64,000 nucleotides of DNA from Pholiota molesta (Eukaryota; Basidiomycota; Agaricomycetes; Agaricales; Strophariaceae): contig JACGCK010000011.1 in NCBI GenBank assembly GCA_014925825.1, positions 248,001-312,000 of the forward strand. The letters run 5' to 3'. Each line of letters begins with the position of its first letter. The stretch's first letter is position 1. The notes under the pieces are model-generated. The model had not been told where the DNA came from and searched no databases. It saw only the letters and a program-made list of their open reading frames with translations. The position numbers and the translations under genes were made by a program. Shown here one piece after another: positions 46,962 to 60,986 of this stretch.

Positions 46962-47861
46962 ATGGCTTCTCATATTCGTCGAAAACCCCAGGTCACCTAT
47001 AAATCACCATCAGCGGAGGATCATGCCTTCATATCATTGTCCTTGGCCTACTCAAGAAATTCATCACCATCGTCAACAACGAAATCAACACAACTTCAGA
47101 CTTCCCCTGATAAAAACCTCCATAACCATGCTCTACAAAACTTTGCTCGCCCCCGATATCCAGCAATACCCTCTCTTCCACTTTTTCATCCATTCGGTCG
47201 CTTGGCGATGTCACTTCCCCCACTTGACCCATCGCGTTACGGTCTTCCTATCCCTGCCGTTTCTGACGATCTCCAACCCAAGTCGTCTTCTCGCGTGAGG
47301 CGTCCGACCGTAAAAGTACGCGAAGTCGAAGAAGAGGCGCCCACAATTTCATCATCAGTCAGTACCATCGCGGCAGTTGCCGCGCGTGAAGTCAAAGAAA
47401 GACCCAGCCCTCGAAAACGGCGCGCGGGAGGTGCGAAACGAAAACGAAAGGATGCAGATGACGGCGACGCCACTTACCCTGCGAAACGCACGCGAATTCC
47501 ACGCGGCGCGGCAGGCCCAGGTGATGAGGAATCCCTTGTGGATGGACCACAGATAGATGAAGTCGAACTTCCGAGTCCGCCTGATGCAGCACCGGACCTT
47601 TCAGATGCAGCAGCAAAACGGCGCTCGACACGAGCTAGAGGGAGTCTTAAACGCCGAGACTCAAGTAGTAGCGAAGCGACATCCATCTCGGGTTCAGCTA
47701 ATGTATTACCTGAGGCCGGGAACGCGGCCCCACCAGAGATCAGTGTCCCGGAAGACACTGAAATAGCGCATAAATCAGATGATCCCAGCGCAGATCCGTT
47801 GATTGAAAATGACGACAAAGAAGAGGGCGAGCTTAGTGAGGAACATCTTGCTACAACCTAA
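46962..47861 (+). CDS. Disordered, probably nuclear protein of unknown function
   Basis: Intronless, 299 residues. The N-terminal third contains a conserved-looking segment (FARPRYPAIPSLPLFHPFGR, LAMSLPPLDPSRYGLPIP). The rest is disordered, with dense basic clusters (SPRKRRAGGAKRKRKDADDG; PAKRTRIPRG; AAKRRSTRARGSLKRR) that look like nuclear localisation signals, and an acidic tail (ENDDKEEGELSEE). No DNA-binding fold is recognisable. A second ATG at 47208 would remove the first 82 residues. Function not assigned; a chromatin-associated role is only a guess from composition. Confidence 0.65.
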   Translation: MASHIRRKPQVTYKSPSAEDHAFISLSLAYSRNSSPSSTTKSTQLQTSPDKNLHNHALQNFARPRYPAIPSLPLFHPFGRLAMSLPPLDPSRYGLPIPAVSDDLQPKSSSRVRRPTVKVREVEEEAPTISSSVSTIAAVAAREVKERPSPRKRRAGGAKRKRKDADDGDATYPAKRTRIPRGAAGPGDEESLVDGPQIDEVELPSPPDAAPDLSDAAAKRRSTRARGSLKRRDSSSSEATSISGSANVLPEAGNAAPPEISVPEDTEIAHKSDDPSADPLIENDDKEEGELSEEHLATT

Positions 47862-49042
47862 CTCTACATGATGGAAGGGAGGGAATGCAAGTTGTTATGT
47901 ACATATGTATTTTAAAAACGGTCTGTCCTTGTAACATTTTGTTAATCTCATACGGAATCAAATTCAATGCTAAATTAATTCTTCATCTTTAAGTCATTAG
48001 CGTCGCTTCGTAGGGTTGTCGTAGGGTCTTCTTTTGGGCCGAGGAAGAGAGCTATAGGGTCAACGACATTTGCTAAACTTCCGGCGCAATAAGTAAATAT
48101 GACCACGACCTCCGTCTCGCCAAATTTTCCAAGATTCTCCAAATATGATTTTTGTTAAGCAGGTGGATAATAAATTTAGTAAGATGATCCGCGATGTGTA
48201 TCGCCCTGAATTACTTGGAGCGCTTGCAGCTGCTTGCAGGCACAATTAGCTCATAGGTGTGTTGAACGCTAATGATCATGAGCACAGCATGTGATTACTA
48301 CGTAGGCATGGCAGTCCTAGACCTTCATGAGGCCTGATTGTAATCCTTATGTTCAAACAGGTCCAAATCCCACCTTGGCCCCGAAGGAATCAGAATTCTG
48401 CTGTGTAGACACCCTACCCTGCATTGCGTGCTGCTCTCTAGAGTCTACGGACTGGTGAGATTTCTGCAAAAATATGATAGAAGTTGATCCGATGTCGGAT
48501 ATACTTCCCCACAATGGTGATCCTGCTGGTACGCGGCATCGCATCTGCTGTTCAGAGTCTATCGAATCTTCTCTGTCAAATTTTATGTTATGCACCGCGC
48601 CCAGCCGCGCACCCGGTACCAAATCTCCTATCCAAGGCAAAGTCAAGGAAGGTCAAGGACCACATAAATTTACCCCACGGGGCCCCGCAACGGTTGTTAA
48701 AAACACAGGCTTGTTGCTTTGTACAACAGATTTTCCTCCGTCGTTACTGATTGGGCAAGCGCTGATGGCTTTTGATTCTCGAACGCGATCTCATGATGAA
48801 TTTGTTTGTTCGAATCGTAACTCTTATGTACAGGTACTGACACGGTGTTGTAGGCACTGGAAGCTTTAACATCGAACCAGAAACCAGCGTTCTTTTTGCA
48901 CGGCCGAACAAGTCTCCGACAGCCAAATTCTGCTCGCTAGGGCGATGATGTCATAATAGTTCCGTCAAATTCAGAAAACGCGACCACTGCAATTTCAAAG
49001 AAATAAAGTACATTCTCTTGATTCAGGTGCCCCTAGGTGATA
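47862..49042. other. Intergenic, convergent 3' ends
   Basis: About 1.2 kb between the nuclear protein gene and GPI18. A 131-codon plus-strand frame at 48474-48869 has no splice context, no recognisable motif and unusual composition, so I do not call it a gene. Nothing else seen. Confidence 0.5.
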
Positions 49043-50402
49043 CTATGCTGGTGGAAGAAAAGCTGCCCATAGGATAATAGATATGGGCCCCAAAGAAGCT
49101 CCAAAAATCCATAATTGGCCAAACGTCGGATGGTAAACCAGAGCCATGTGCCGGCCCAATACACCAAAGGCATGGAAGCAGCAAGTCGAAGAACAATTTG
49201 GGTGTGCGAAGTAAATAGCAGGATCGAAGCAAATATAATGGCATGGATGGCGTGAGGGGTGATTGAAGAATTTTGAAAGGCGGTCTCGAATGGCAAGCGC
49301 GCCCTTTTTTTGTCCGGCGCCAAAGTGGTGTGTTTGTGAGATGGTGAAAGGCAAAAGCGAATATGAGGAGGAGAGAAGGGGAGGCAATAAGGAAATTGGG
49401 AAGCTGGCTTAGGGTCCAGTAACGCAAGAAGCCAACGTCCCAGTACTTCGATTGGACATAAGTATATATCGAAGGAGGCAAACGAGAGCACCATTCCGGG
49501 ATTGAAGCGTCTGATTGTGCGCAAAATACGGAGTAGGCGTACGCATGATATGTCACGAAAGGGGTGATGACAATCGTGGTTAACGCGCTTGCTTTGACGA
49601 GTGTCCTGCCAGAGGGCTATATTTCACATCATCGAGCGTGAGTTGCATGTGGAGAGAATTAGCTATTGGCTTCATTCACCATTTTCCCGGCCAGAAATGG
49701 CTGGACTAGTAATTCCCAGAGTATGAATCCGCTCAAGAAAATACCATTCGATCGAAAAACACCTGCAAGAGCAAACCAGAGCGACGCTCTCAGCCATTCA
49801 TGCCGCGTGCAGCACAGCATACCTAACGGGGAACATTTGACGTTAGCGGCGTTTGAAATGAGGCTAACAAGTCACCTACCGCGGTATGAGAAATGCGTGA
49901 AGAAAGGTTCATTGTAAGGCGCGAAATAAGCGATAACCGGGCTCGTTGGTATGAGAGAGAGAATCGACGTGAGGAATGCCAGGTGCGCCGAGCGTAGATG
50001 ATACAGCGAGAGTGAATAGAGCAACTGAGAGCTCTCACACGCGACTGCAGCCGTCATGCCCATGAGTAGCAGATTTGTCGCACCATGTTCATTCGAGGGT
50101 TGGAGCAAAGCAAGATAGCGCATCAAATATGGGGCCCCAAAGAAGGCCCATTCGTGCTCATAGACGTATCCATGCGCTGCAATGTGGTGAAAATGGAACA
50201 TGTCCCATCGTAGAAGTGGAAATTCAAGTTTGTTGATGCCCTGTACCAGTAAAGGAGACGCGTCGAAGAGGGGTAGCCATGCGGAGGCGAGGTGGAGCAG
50301 AAGGAAGACGAAGAGGCGGGCGACGATGCTATAACGGAAGAGAGGGCGCGATGCCTTTCCTCCATTTTCGAGTTCATGGGCGGGTACTTGATGGTGTGAC
50401 AT
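49043..50402 (-). CDS. GPI18: GPI mannosyltransferase 2 (PIG-V/Gpi18) (two one-base frameshifts in this assembly)
   Basis: Adds the second mannose to the GPI anchor precursor in the ER membrane. Exons 50402-49880, 49822-49680 and 49616-49043 sum to 1240 nt, two short of 414 codons. The luminal catalytic motif LLRWDMFHFHHIAAHGYVYE-HEWAFF is near residue 70, followed by repeated membrane segments (LLLMGMTAAVACESSQLLYS; HLAFLTSILSLIP), FAPYNEPFF, FRSNGIFLSGF and LPNFLIASPSLLLIFAFAF. The expected C-terminus, GPISIILWAAFLPPA, is reached only by restoring one base in the run at 49305-49311 and one in the run at 49103-49107. The start MSHHQVPAHELENGGK is preferred over an upstream in-frame ATG at 50480 that has no family-like sequence. 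Confidence 0.85.
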
Positions 50403-51224
50403 GTGACAAACGCGCCTTCTCCAACGCGACTCCCATCTTGATTCCTTCCCACTCTGCGCGAATTCTCGGGCATCTAGCACTCTGGCACTGCTGCACTATC
50501 GGGTATCCGAAATGTGCACATCTGTTGACTGGAATTTGGTTTGTGATGGACATTTTGTGTGTGTATTTAAATTTGTGGAGACAATCAACAATTGTAAGCT
50601 CCGTTCTTATGTTCCTTGCTATGAGTTCATAAACATATCAAATTTTTATAGGTTATTTTTGCCAACCCCCTTTTTAACTCGTCTCTTGGCTTTCTGTTCA
50701 GAGACTACTCCTCGTAGATGTTTAAGCGACAAATACACGAAGCTCGTCTAACGAAAGGCACCCTCAGCAATGATCTTCTTAAATATTCCGTATTCGCCAA
50801 GCTCCGTGATTGTGTCAAAGGTTGTGAATATGGCTGTTTGTACACAAATTATGAACAGCGGGAGCAAAGCCTTTCATTCCTTCTCTATTGGTCAAGCGAG
50901 TCAAGCTCATGATTTTCAAACTGCATCCTCTACACGGTCCCGTGGTACATTTGCGCCAAAAATTGTGCGGCTTGTTCTGATTCAGCCCAGGGATAGGAAC
51001 ATTCAGGCGCTAAAAATAACATCGATGACCTTCTGGTTTTTCAAGGACACATGTGGTTCCCATTCGCACTCACGAATCCGATCCAATCTTACTCCCGAGA
51101 GTGTGTGATAAAGATATCATGGCTTCTTATACCCCACACGATTCCGGGGCCCCTCATTTGCTAGTCGATCATTTTCCTACTTTTTTCGTGTTGCTAACCA
51201 GTCCCTCTTCGACCGGACGCGACG
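50403..51224. other. Intergenic, divergent promoter region
   Basis: 822 bp between GPI18 and the DUF3712 gene, transcribed away from each other. Several short AT-rich frames only; no supported feature. Confidence 0.5.
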
Positions 51225-54200
51225 ATGGAGGAAATCCGTCCAGCAAGACGCAGCAGCGGCATATACGACGCGAATGCTGGCAATCCTAGCCAACAGAGCT
51301 TCAATTCAGGAGTGTCTCTCCGGGGTACGCTTCTCCCCGTTGTTCCGTTCATCAATTCGCGTTTGCTGATTTCTGTGCTAACAGCCCATGCCGCGGCTCC
51401 TGCGGGTGGTGGTGTAGGTCCCTCTGCAATACTGGGAGCGACTCCGAGTTCTGCTCTCAGTGGATGGGATGATCGCTTAGACGCGGCTCCGCCCCCTGCA
51501 ACTCAGCCCGCCACCCCACACCTGCCGTTCTACAAGAGACGGTGGTTCATAATTTCCCAAATCATCTTGATTCCACTGGCTATTGCCTTGATATTTATTC
51601 TTCTATTCCCTGTCGTTCACGCCATTGTAGCGCTTGTGGTCAAGCGTACGAACCTGGATATACAAGCTGCGGTCATCACACAACCTGTTAATAACTCGTA
51701 AGTACACGCCCTTTTCTCGACTCTTAATAATTTTTAACACGCGTGGAATTCATAGCTTTGGCCTACATCTACAGGGAAATGTAAAGACCAATGATAAACA
51801 TCGACCCCTCTATAGTGCGCTGATTCTCGTTTCAATAGGTTTTCAATACTGGGATTTTTCCTGCATCCATCAAGTTTACGGAAAATGCCACTGTTACATG
51901 GCTCGAAGATGACGGTACACCAACACCTTTGGGAATTATGAGGCTTGGGGACCTCTCAGCCAAGCATAAACGAGCAGTCATTAACATGAACACGACATTT
52001 AACATTGTGGATGAAGATGCATTCGGACGCTTCTCTACACACCTGATTACCGCCCAAAACTTTACATGGAGGTTGGTAAGCCACAACCTCAAGGTTCAAG
52101 CAGCCAAATTTCCAGTTGCGAAAGGCATTACTTTCGATAAAACTTTCACCCTCAATGGTAAGCCTTTTGACTTGGCGAGAAATTATCTTTTACATGACCG
52201 CGTTATAGGTTTCAATAGCTTTAATGGCAACGTCATTCTAGAGGACCTTCAGCTTCCCAGTGATGATCCTGCTGGAGGAATCAAGTTTGTCGCGAAGACA
52301 TTGCTCAACAATCAAAGGTAAAGCTCTGTCTTCCAAGAAATAATCGTGTCCAATCCAACTTACGAGGCTGTAGCCCATTCTCCCTTGATTTGGGGACAGT
52401 TGTCTTTGCTCTTACCTATCAAAACGTGTCACTTGGTATCGGCACTGGAACCAACTCTGTAATAGTACGTCTAGGCCCTCATTTCGTATTCTCAGAATAG
52501 ATAACTTATCAGCGAATCAGGCTCCTGGCAACAACACCATAACCTTGGCGGGAACATTGATACCTCAGATGGGCGTGGATAATTTGGGCAGTGTTTCTCA
52601 GCTTTTTACCAATTATTTGAACGGTGTCAACTCTCCGGTCATCGCGAGAGGGAAATCGACTCTGCAGTCAGATGGATCGACCATCTCGTGGCTGTCGACT
52701 GGTATCCAATCACTGGCGTTGACCGTTCCCTTCAAGCCGTTGGCTCCTATCAACCCCATCCAAAGTATCACACTTGGCGATTTGGATCTTGCTTTCGATG
52801 CCACAGCGCCATGGACTCCGTTGTCCAATAGTAAAACGGTCCAAGCAACCCTCCGTGAGTTCTATCGCTACTCAAGCATTTCTACAGCTATTTATGGTCA
52901 CCATTTTTCAAAGAGTTGCCGTTTGGCTTCAATTTATCCATCGGCGAAATTCAAAATGATTTCACGATCGTCGCACTTGACGGAAGTCCAGTCGCGGGTC
53001 TTAGCACGGTGAGTTATGGAATGGAAGTCTCCGAGTAAGGCGTCACTCATAAATTCACGTCTCAAGGGACTTGGAGCGTCGACTTCTTCCATATCCGTCG
53101 TGAATTCTACTGATACGAGTGGTACCATCGATATCACACTCGCGGATACGCGGCTAACCTGTCCCGATGCTCAACATCCTGCATTCTCAGCTTTCAGTAC
53201 GAATCTTGCTATTTAATTTACCTTTTCAATGCTGATGCTCGATCATAGATACGGATTTGACGAATTCGGATGTTGCGACCTTCCGTTTGGTTGGTACTTC
53301 TCATGCCGTCGCAAATATGGGCATTGGTCAAATTACTCTTGATGGCATTGCTGTCAACGTATCGACGACTTTGAATGGTCTGAAAGGGCTCAAGAACTCT
53401 ACCACGATCGACAGCGTTGATGTTGCTGGTGGAACGAGTTCTGCCATTGAACTCGATTTGCAGGGTACGTATATCATTTCATGCCTTCTTAAATTCGCTT
53501 TTGACAATCTTTTGAATAGTCACAATTTTGAACCCTTCCAGTTTAGAATTATCGACAGGGGATTTGAGTATGTTCCAATTGTTTCAAAGAATCGCCAGCC
53601 TTCTCAACTATTTACAGCTTTGCAACTATCTCGGGATAACGTTATCCTTGGTACGACTCTGCTCCCCAATTTAACTCTCATTCGAGGAAACAACACGCTC
53701 AATGCGACTTCGAATTTCGATGTAAGTGTTCACCAATTGAGGACATTCTACTCTTTTTTCAAATTTATCCTCGATGAAGGCGAATGCAAGCCCACAAGGA
53801 AAACAGACCTTGAACGACTTTGTTAGCCACACAGGTATGTGGTTGCGACATCCATATTTTTTTTTCTCATTTAATTTTCTGTGCAGATGTACAGCTTTCG
53901 ATCTCAGGGTTTGACGGAAGTACCAAGATTGCATCCCTCCTTGCTGCCTTTGAAACCATTTCAATCGACGTTGTTCTTCCTGCGCTTAAAACAAATTTAC
54001 TCGACAATGCTGCCCTCACAAGTGAGTTTGGCATCGTCTTTTGCCTTCTCGCTGTGACTAATGTTTCACAATAGTCTTGCCTACGACTGGAACGGCAAAT
54101 AATATCAGTCATGTTACTGTATCTTTGAGCAATCCTTTCAGTGCTTCTCTTGAGATCACGACGATTTCCTCTTCAGTCTCTGTATTTGGAATTCTACTGG

Positions 54201-57200
54201 GAACCATCAACCAAGATGTGAAGTTTACATCTGCTCCTAAAACTACCACGCAGTCACCTCAACTCGATTTGGACATGAATTTCGATCCAGCAGCTCTGTT
54301 TACTGTGACTCGAGCTTTAGCTGTGGAAGCCGGTCTCGATGTCGCCCCATTGGACCAGATTGTATCACTAGCAGGGATTCAATATCTCCCGACAACTCAA
54401 GGCAGTGCACCGCCTGCAAAACGCGAGGTAGAAAAACGAGACAACATTTTCACGTACGTAGGACCATAGTCAAATGATTGCGCGACGCTAATTTGTCTAA
54501 TAGTGGTTTCGATTTGACCACCTTTGTCCAAACGGCTTTTAAACAACTCAAATCAGATGTTTCGCTGACCACAGGACTCAATATTGGTAAATTATTGTAT
54601 TACGTTGTCGAGGGCTGCTCTAATGCGAATGTCTGCAGGTGATTATCCAACCACCTTGGACTTTAATCAAACCGGTGTGCCTACAGCAACGGACAAGACT
54701 TTGGATATCATATTACCTATTCTCGCCGCTCCAATCGTGCAGAAAATTGTCGGAGGTTCAGCGCTTGGGTGCGTAAAGGTTACCCTTCTTAGGTCGCTTT
54801 TATTAATTGGGTGGTATTCAAAGACTTGACACCGTTCTTATTATGGATCCCCAACAGAATTCCTTTAGTAAGTCTTTCATTTCTTCAAATGAATGAGTAT
54901 CTCCAACTTAGCTCGTATTCTTCAAGAAACCGCCCTCAAAGGAAACATCACAAATGCAGGCCCGTGTACGAACTTCCGCTTTAATTTATCGTTTTATAGT
55001 GGCCTAAATTTATTCATCAGTCGATGCGACCATTTCCTTTCCGTCCGGTCTCACTATTTCGTGGCAAGGAAAACCTATCGGTCAAGTCTCAATGAGCGAC
55101 GTCAAGGTGACTGGAGACGTTGGTGGTACCATCGACACCGAGTCCACGTTCCAAGTCGCGGATCTCGCTCACTTGACGGATTTTACCAAGGTATGCCGCA
55201 GTCATTCTATGATTATGTGCCATGGCCACTGACTTAAACCATCTAAGGCTTTGCTCACTACTGAGTCATTCGATTGGGATATTTCGGCCGAAAATCTGAC
55301 GGGTGAGATTGTCGCCTATTTTACTGTTGTCCATTTGCTGATTTTTTTTTTTTTGCCCTAGTCAACGCACTGGGTTTGTTCGATTCGCGAAATAACTTTT
55401 TTACTGCGGATATTGACGCGATTTTGTCAGGTATTTCTGTTTCCGGTATCACATTCGCATCAAGGACTGTTACCTTGAAGGGCTTCAACGGCCTGACAAA
55501 TGGTGTAACAATCAAGAGCTTCGATCTACCATCGAACGACCCGGCTGGAGGAATCCATTTAACCATTGATTCGACAGTGGCTAACGTAAATGATTCATCT
55601 CGTATTCTTGATACGAACTAATCCTCTATGGTCTTTTTTTAGCCTTCTCAAGTTGGCATCCAACTTAGCTCAATTGGTTTCAACACATTTGTTGGCGATG
55701 TCATGATTGCTCCAGTTACCAGTTCAGGTTCCGTGAGCCTATTGCCTGGGTCAACCTCCCAATTATCCTTGGTTGGACGTTTGATCCCACAGGATAGTGC
55801 AGCTGGATTGGACACCGTCTCCAACGTTTTCAACAATTTCATCCAAGGCGAAAATAGTAATGTGGTCGTCCAAGGCTCTAGAGCTGGTTCCGGTGATGTA
55901 TGTCCAAACACTTTGATCAATAGTACGGGCGACTCATCTCTTTCGTAGGTAACTTGGCTTAACGATGGCATCAAGGCTCTACAAGTTGCCACAGTTCTTC
56001 CTAATCAAGGCAAACAGGACATCATCAAGTCAATCGATCTCAACGAACTCACATTGATTTTCTCGACTGGCTCTCCTTTTGCACCTGTGACGAGTAGCCA
56101 ATCGACAGATGCTGCATTCACCCTTCCATTTGGCTTCCCATTGGACATCACTGCTCTTCAGCAGACCATCACCCTAGGATTTGGCGGATCAGCCTTTGGG
56201 CAACTGGCAATTCCCAAAGGTCCCAGCACGACTGACGTGGGCGCTCGCATCATTCATCTTAAATTTGGGAACGTCCCTTTGGAGGTTTCTGACGGTGGTC
56301 ATTCGACCTTTGAGCAATTCATCGCTGCCACTACGGTGGGATCAAAAGAAACGTTAGCACTGAGCGGATCTGCCGATGCGGATGCCAACACAGCCGTTGG
56401 TCTGTTATCCCTGAAGAACATCGCCTTTTCCGTTAATTCAGACATCGCTGGTCTACAAGGCTTGGACGCACGACCTGTTACAATCAGCAACTTGGATGTC
56501 AACCATGGGTTCCCTGATTTCCTGCTCATCAAGGTCAATAGCGCACTGTTTAATCCAAGGTACTTCAATTTTTTCAAATCTTACATCGTAATTCTAATCA
56601 CTTTTGATAGTAATTTAACCATTGGTCCGTGTTGTATAGTGATGTTTTAATTCTATGCTGAGCGTTTGATTAGGCACTGGCGATGTTTCTTTCGCATTGG
56701 AATTCCAGTGAGTAATTGCTGTCAATTCATCAACTTCTAGATCTCAAGTGACATGATTAGGGACCAAAATATTGGTTCGGCTGATATCGTGAGCTCCCAT
56801 TGAAATTGTGCACTCACCCTAGCTAATGGTTTTATAGAGTAACCTCGTCATCATACCAGGCAATGCAACCTATCCGATTGGTATGTAGCTTTTTTCTTCT
56901 TTTGATCTCTGCATTTAATGCAGGCTTTAGATGTACATTTTGCACCTCAAGGTGGAGCCGTCTCGGCCGGTCAAGCCTTACTCGAAGATTTTATCCAAGG
57001 AGTAGATACCGAAACTACGATCGCTGGCTCTACTGGCTCGACACCCATTCAATCCTTGCAGTCAGCGCTAGCCCAGATCAAGTTATCGCCTGTGACGCTT
57101 CCGGGGCTCAAGCAGAACTTGATCAAAGACGCATCCCTTTCGTTCCCAACCAATATCGTCAGTACAGGTGTTGCCAGCACGGAATTCACCCTCGCCAATC

Positions 57201-60200
57201 CATTCACGGCCAGCATCAACCTGCTGCGGTTATCAGCAAAGGTTACTTTCCATAACCTGACGCTAGGAAATATCCCCAATGTCGATATTTCTGCCCATCC
57301 TATCACTGCTCCCGGACATGGCTCGGTGACATCACCCGCAATCCCCTTGAACTTCAATTTAGATCCCTCCACAATCATTCAGCTACTGCTCCTCACGTCG
57401 TCGGAAAATAACGTCGATTTGGGCCCTCTCACCCAGCTCTTCCAATTCGTTCTGTCTAATCCAGGGTTCAAACCACCTGTAAGCCTAGTGTTTCCGATGT
57501 CATTGATTACGTCTAATCACTCTCAAAAAGGTTACAAGCACTGTGGACACTCAACCACCAACATGTGTCAGGTAAACTATATTTTGTTTCAGTCTAGCGA
57601 TGAGGATCCTTAATGATAATATGAAGTGGCAAACAATTTGACGTGAATGATGCGATCTTGAAGTCCTTGGCTGGGCTGAAGGTCGATCTCAGCGTTGACT
57701 CGTCAGTCAACTTGGACGATTGTGGGTTTTTCTTTTCTTTTGCTTTATCGTGGTGTGTTGCTCAACTATGGCGTGATCTTTTCAGTTGCAACGGATTTGA
57801 CATTTTCTCAGAAGAGCGTTCCAGCATTGGTAAGCACTTCATCGAATATTTACTGTCGAATTTACTTGAATGCCGCGCCTACAGGTTGATAAAACAGTAT
57901 TGTTCACAATTGGTGCCGTTGCGGGCCCCGTTGCTCAGCATCTTGTAGATGGTTCAGTTTTGGTATTCACTGAGGCTGATATTACGCAAGTATTTTTGCA
58001 TACACTTAACCCCGAATTTACTTACCTGTGACCCGTAGGAATATCTCAAATGAAGGTTTTGATCTTTCTTTGAAGGGTTCCCTTACCAACATCGGTCCTT
58101 TGGATGCTCTGATCACTTTCACTGAGCCAGTGAAGTATGTCTTGTTTTTTTCCTTATTCAAATTGCTCATAAGCCTTTCAGTGTCAATTGGCAAGGGCGA
58201 GATATTGCAACAATAACATTACCTCCGAGTGAGTAATGTCAATTTTCTTCCAAGGTTCATCCAATCTGAATGCCCTTTTCTAGTTTGTGCTGCAGCAAAT
58301 GATGGAGTGCCAAATTATCAAGCGAAAGCTACTCTCCAGATTACTGATTCCGCCGCGTAAGGATTTGATGAATGTGAATTGAACATACGCTAAATCCAAC
58401 TTTTCTTTTCAGCTTTACCGATTTTGCAACATTCCTGCTGCATAGTCCAAGCTTCGATTGGACAATTTCTACGTCGAAACTTCGTGTGACAGCTCTGGGA
58501 ACTATATTCGACAATATCTCACTCTCGAAGGTCGTTACTTTCAAGGCCTTCAATGGTCTTCCGGGCGTGACAATCAGCAACTTCAAATTGCCTTCAGATG
58601 ACCCTGCGGGAGGTATTCATATCGAGACAGATGCTAGTATCCCATCTCCAGCTCGTGAGTCTCCACAAGCCTTCTTAGCATATGTAATCTTGCATCTCAT
58701 CATTGAGCCTTGTTCAGAAATTGGCATTGACTTGGGCACTGTCACTTTCCAATCGTCTTTCCAAGGAACTGTGATTGGACGTGAGTATCGGAGATAAAAG
58801 TGTAGGTATACATGCTCATCTCATCCATACAATTTCTAGCTCTTTCCGCGACAGGTCTTACTCTAAAGCCCAGCTCTTTGACCCCTACACATCTTAGCGG
58901 ACGGATCCTTCCGAAGAGCGGCGTTGACCTTGAGAGGACGGGAACTTTATTCTCTCAATTCTTGAACGGACAGAATGTGACGCTTCAAACAACGGGTCAA
59001 TCGGTACAACCCCCTGGTTCAAGCGGAACCGTTGGCTGGCTTTCAACTGCATTTAAATCTCTAACACTTGACGTCATCCTACCGGGAGAGAAACTCCAGG
59101 TATATCATATCAACTTCCTTATATTTATTGACTCACAAAGACATTCTAGGTTATAAAAGAAATTGACCTCAATGATCTGGCTGTCACCATCAAAACCGAT
59201 CAACAGGCATTTGCCCCGCCTACCACCTCTCATAATACACTTGCGAAGTATGCGAATCCCTTCGGATTCTCGTTACAAGTTATAGAGTCTGGACAGACCA
59301 TTATCATGGGTAGTCAAGGCGTACAAGTTGCACAAGTAAGTTGCTTGAAATAATAACCGCCGTACCGCCCCTCATGATCAACTATTTAGCTTGTCATTCC
59401 CTCTGCTCCTGCAGATGGCGGTGTATCCACTGGCAATTTAGTTGATTTGAATATCGCTTTTACCGATATACCCCTCCAAGCTCTGAATCAAGCAGCATTC
59501 AAACAGCTATTCGTAGGAGTTACCCTTTCGCCTGATCTCGAGGTCGACTTAACGGGTACGGCCAATGTCATTGCAAGAACCTCAATTGGCGATGTGCCAA
59601 TTTCGGCAATACCAATTGATGTTCAATCTCAACTAAAGGGTGAATATATTTCTGTCCTTGTATGGATCTTGCAGTTTACCATTTCTATTAGGAATCAACG
59701 CATTCGGTGGAACAGCCTCCCTGAGCAATGTATCTGTCACAGGAAGTGGAGGTACTGGCGGTAGCGAGTTTATTGTTTCACCACTCACGACTACTCTGCA
59801 AAATCCGTCAAATATTTCCTTGGACACCATCGATGTTGCTCTGCCCGTCGTTTTCAACGGAGTCACGATTGGACGCGCTGCCATCAATGTAAGAAATAGA
59901 AAGCCTATCTATCTTAGTTTCTTTTAACACAGGTGCTCGATAGGAATTTGATCTAAAACCTGGAGAAAATATGATTGCAACCGAATTCCACTACGAACCT
60001 GCGGACGCGAACGACACAGTGGCCCAAGTACGTACCTCACACGTCGTCATGATGCTCAAACTGACGCAAGGTTACAGAGCTTTTTGTCTCAGTTCATCCA
60101 GACTGGAGATGCCCTCGACCTTACGATTCTCGGTGATTCTGCCAGCACTCCGTTTGCATCGCTCCAAGGCGCCTTGTCTGGCCTAAAGCTTTCAACATCA

Positions 60201-60986
60201 CTTACTGGTAATGTCCTTTAATTTTGCGGACAACCTCCATGCTTAACGTATGTTCAGGAATCGATCAACCAACATTAATTACTCACATCCATGTCATAAT
60301 CACTTTGGAATCCCTAGTGACAAATCTTGTATCAGTGGACTTCGATGTATGTCTACTTTATTGCCTTTCTTGAACTACCGCTAAAATATTTTTGATAACT
60401 AGGTGCATAATCCATTGGATGCAGACTGGTTCTTGAATTTGTGCAGTCTGACGCCGGCGTCAATGGGCAAACCTATGCTCAATTTAGTCAACCCTTCGAC
60501 AGTTTCATCGTCCCTCCCGGGCAGACCGTCAATTCCGGGGTCTTCGGCAACGTCCTCTTGACACAAGGCGCCATTGCATCACTCGACATTATTCCCCTTG
60601 GATTCCTGGACGTGCAAGCTGCGGCTACTACCCGGATAGGACAAGGAGGTTATCAGGTCCCCTTCCTCAAACTCCAGCAACAAGGCGTACCCACTACATA
60701 TGACCTTTCCCTCAGTATGGCTGCAGCGAAGAAAGTAGCGTCAAGCGCTGCTGCGTCGAGCCTCTCACCTACCACAGAGACACCTGCAGCCAAGTCACTG
60801 TCGACAGAAACACCTAGTGCCGCTCCGAAACCTGACGTGATTTCTACGCCTCTGTCAATTCCTACCACAGCACCTCTAGCTGACAGCCCAGCGAAGGTAG
60901 GCCTCGAATACTTTAAACCGTAAATCCTGTTTGATTTCATTATATCGCAGACAAACTCTCCGGAGGCGACTGGTACATCGCTTTGA
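51225..60986 (+). CDS. Giant single-pass membrane protein with three DUF3712 (LEA-2-like, Tag1-related) modules
   Basis: Many exons (about 35) separated by 45-65 nt introns; I followed splicing continuously from MEEIRPARRSSGIYDANAG at 51225 to the TGA at 60984-60986, roughly 2,500-2,700 residues. Layout: cytosolic disordered N-terminus with a Pro-rich stretch, KRRWF, one membrane span (IISQIILIPLAIALIFILLF), then a long beta-rich extracytosolic part. The latter is three homologous modules beginning at SFGLHLQGNVFNTG (~51.75 kb), FKTALKGNITNAGP (~54.93 kb) and GFDLSLKGSLTNIGP (~58.05 kb). Each carries a copy of LPSDDPAGGI (52.26, 55.54, 58.60 kb), followed by a Gly/Thr-rich strand pattern. The tail is Ser/Thr/Pro-rich. 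DUF3712 proteins include the yeast vacuolar-membrane protein Tag1 (end of autophagy) as far as I recall; a vacuolar or surface location here is inference. I found no frameshift in the parts checked. Confidence 0.8.

Noticed and set aside
48474..48869. 131-codon plus-strand open frame
   Set aside because: No recognisable motif, unusual composition, no splice context, and located between converging genes; probably chance.
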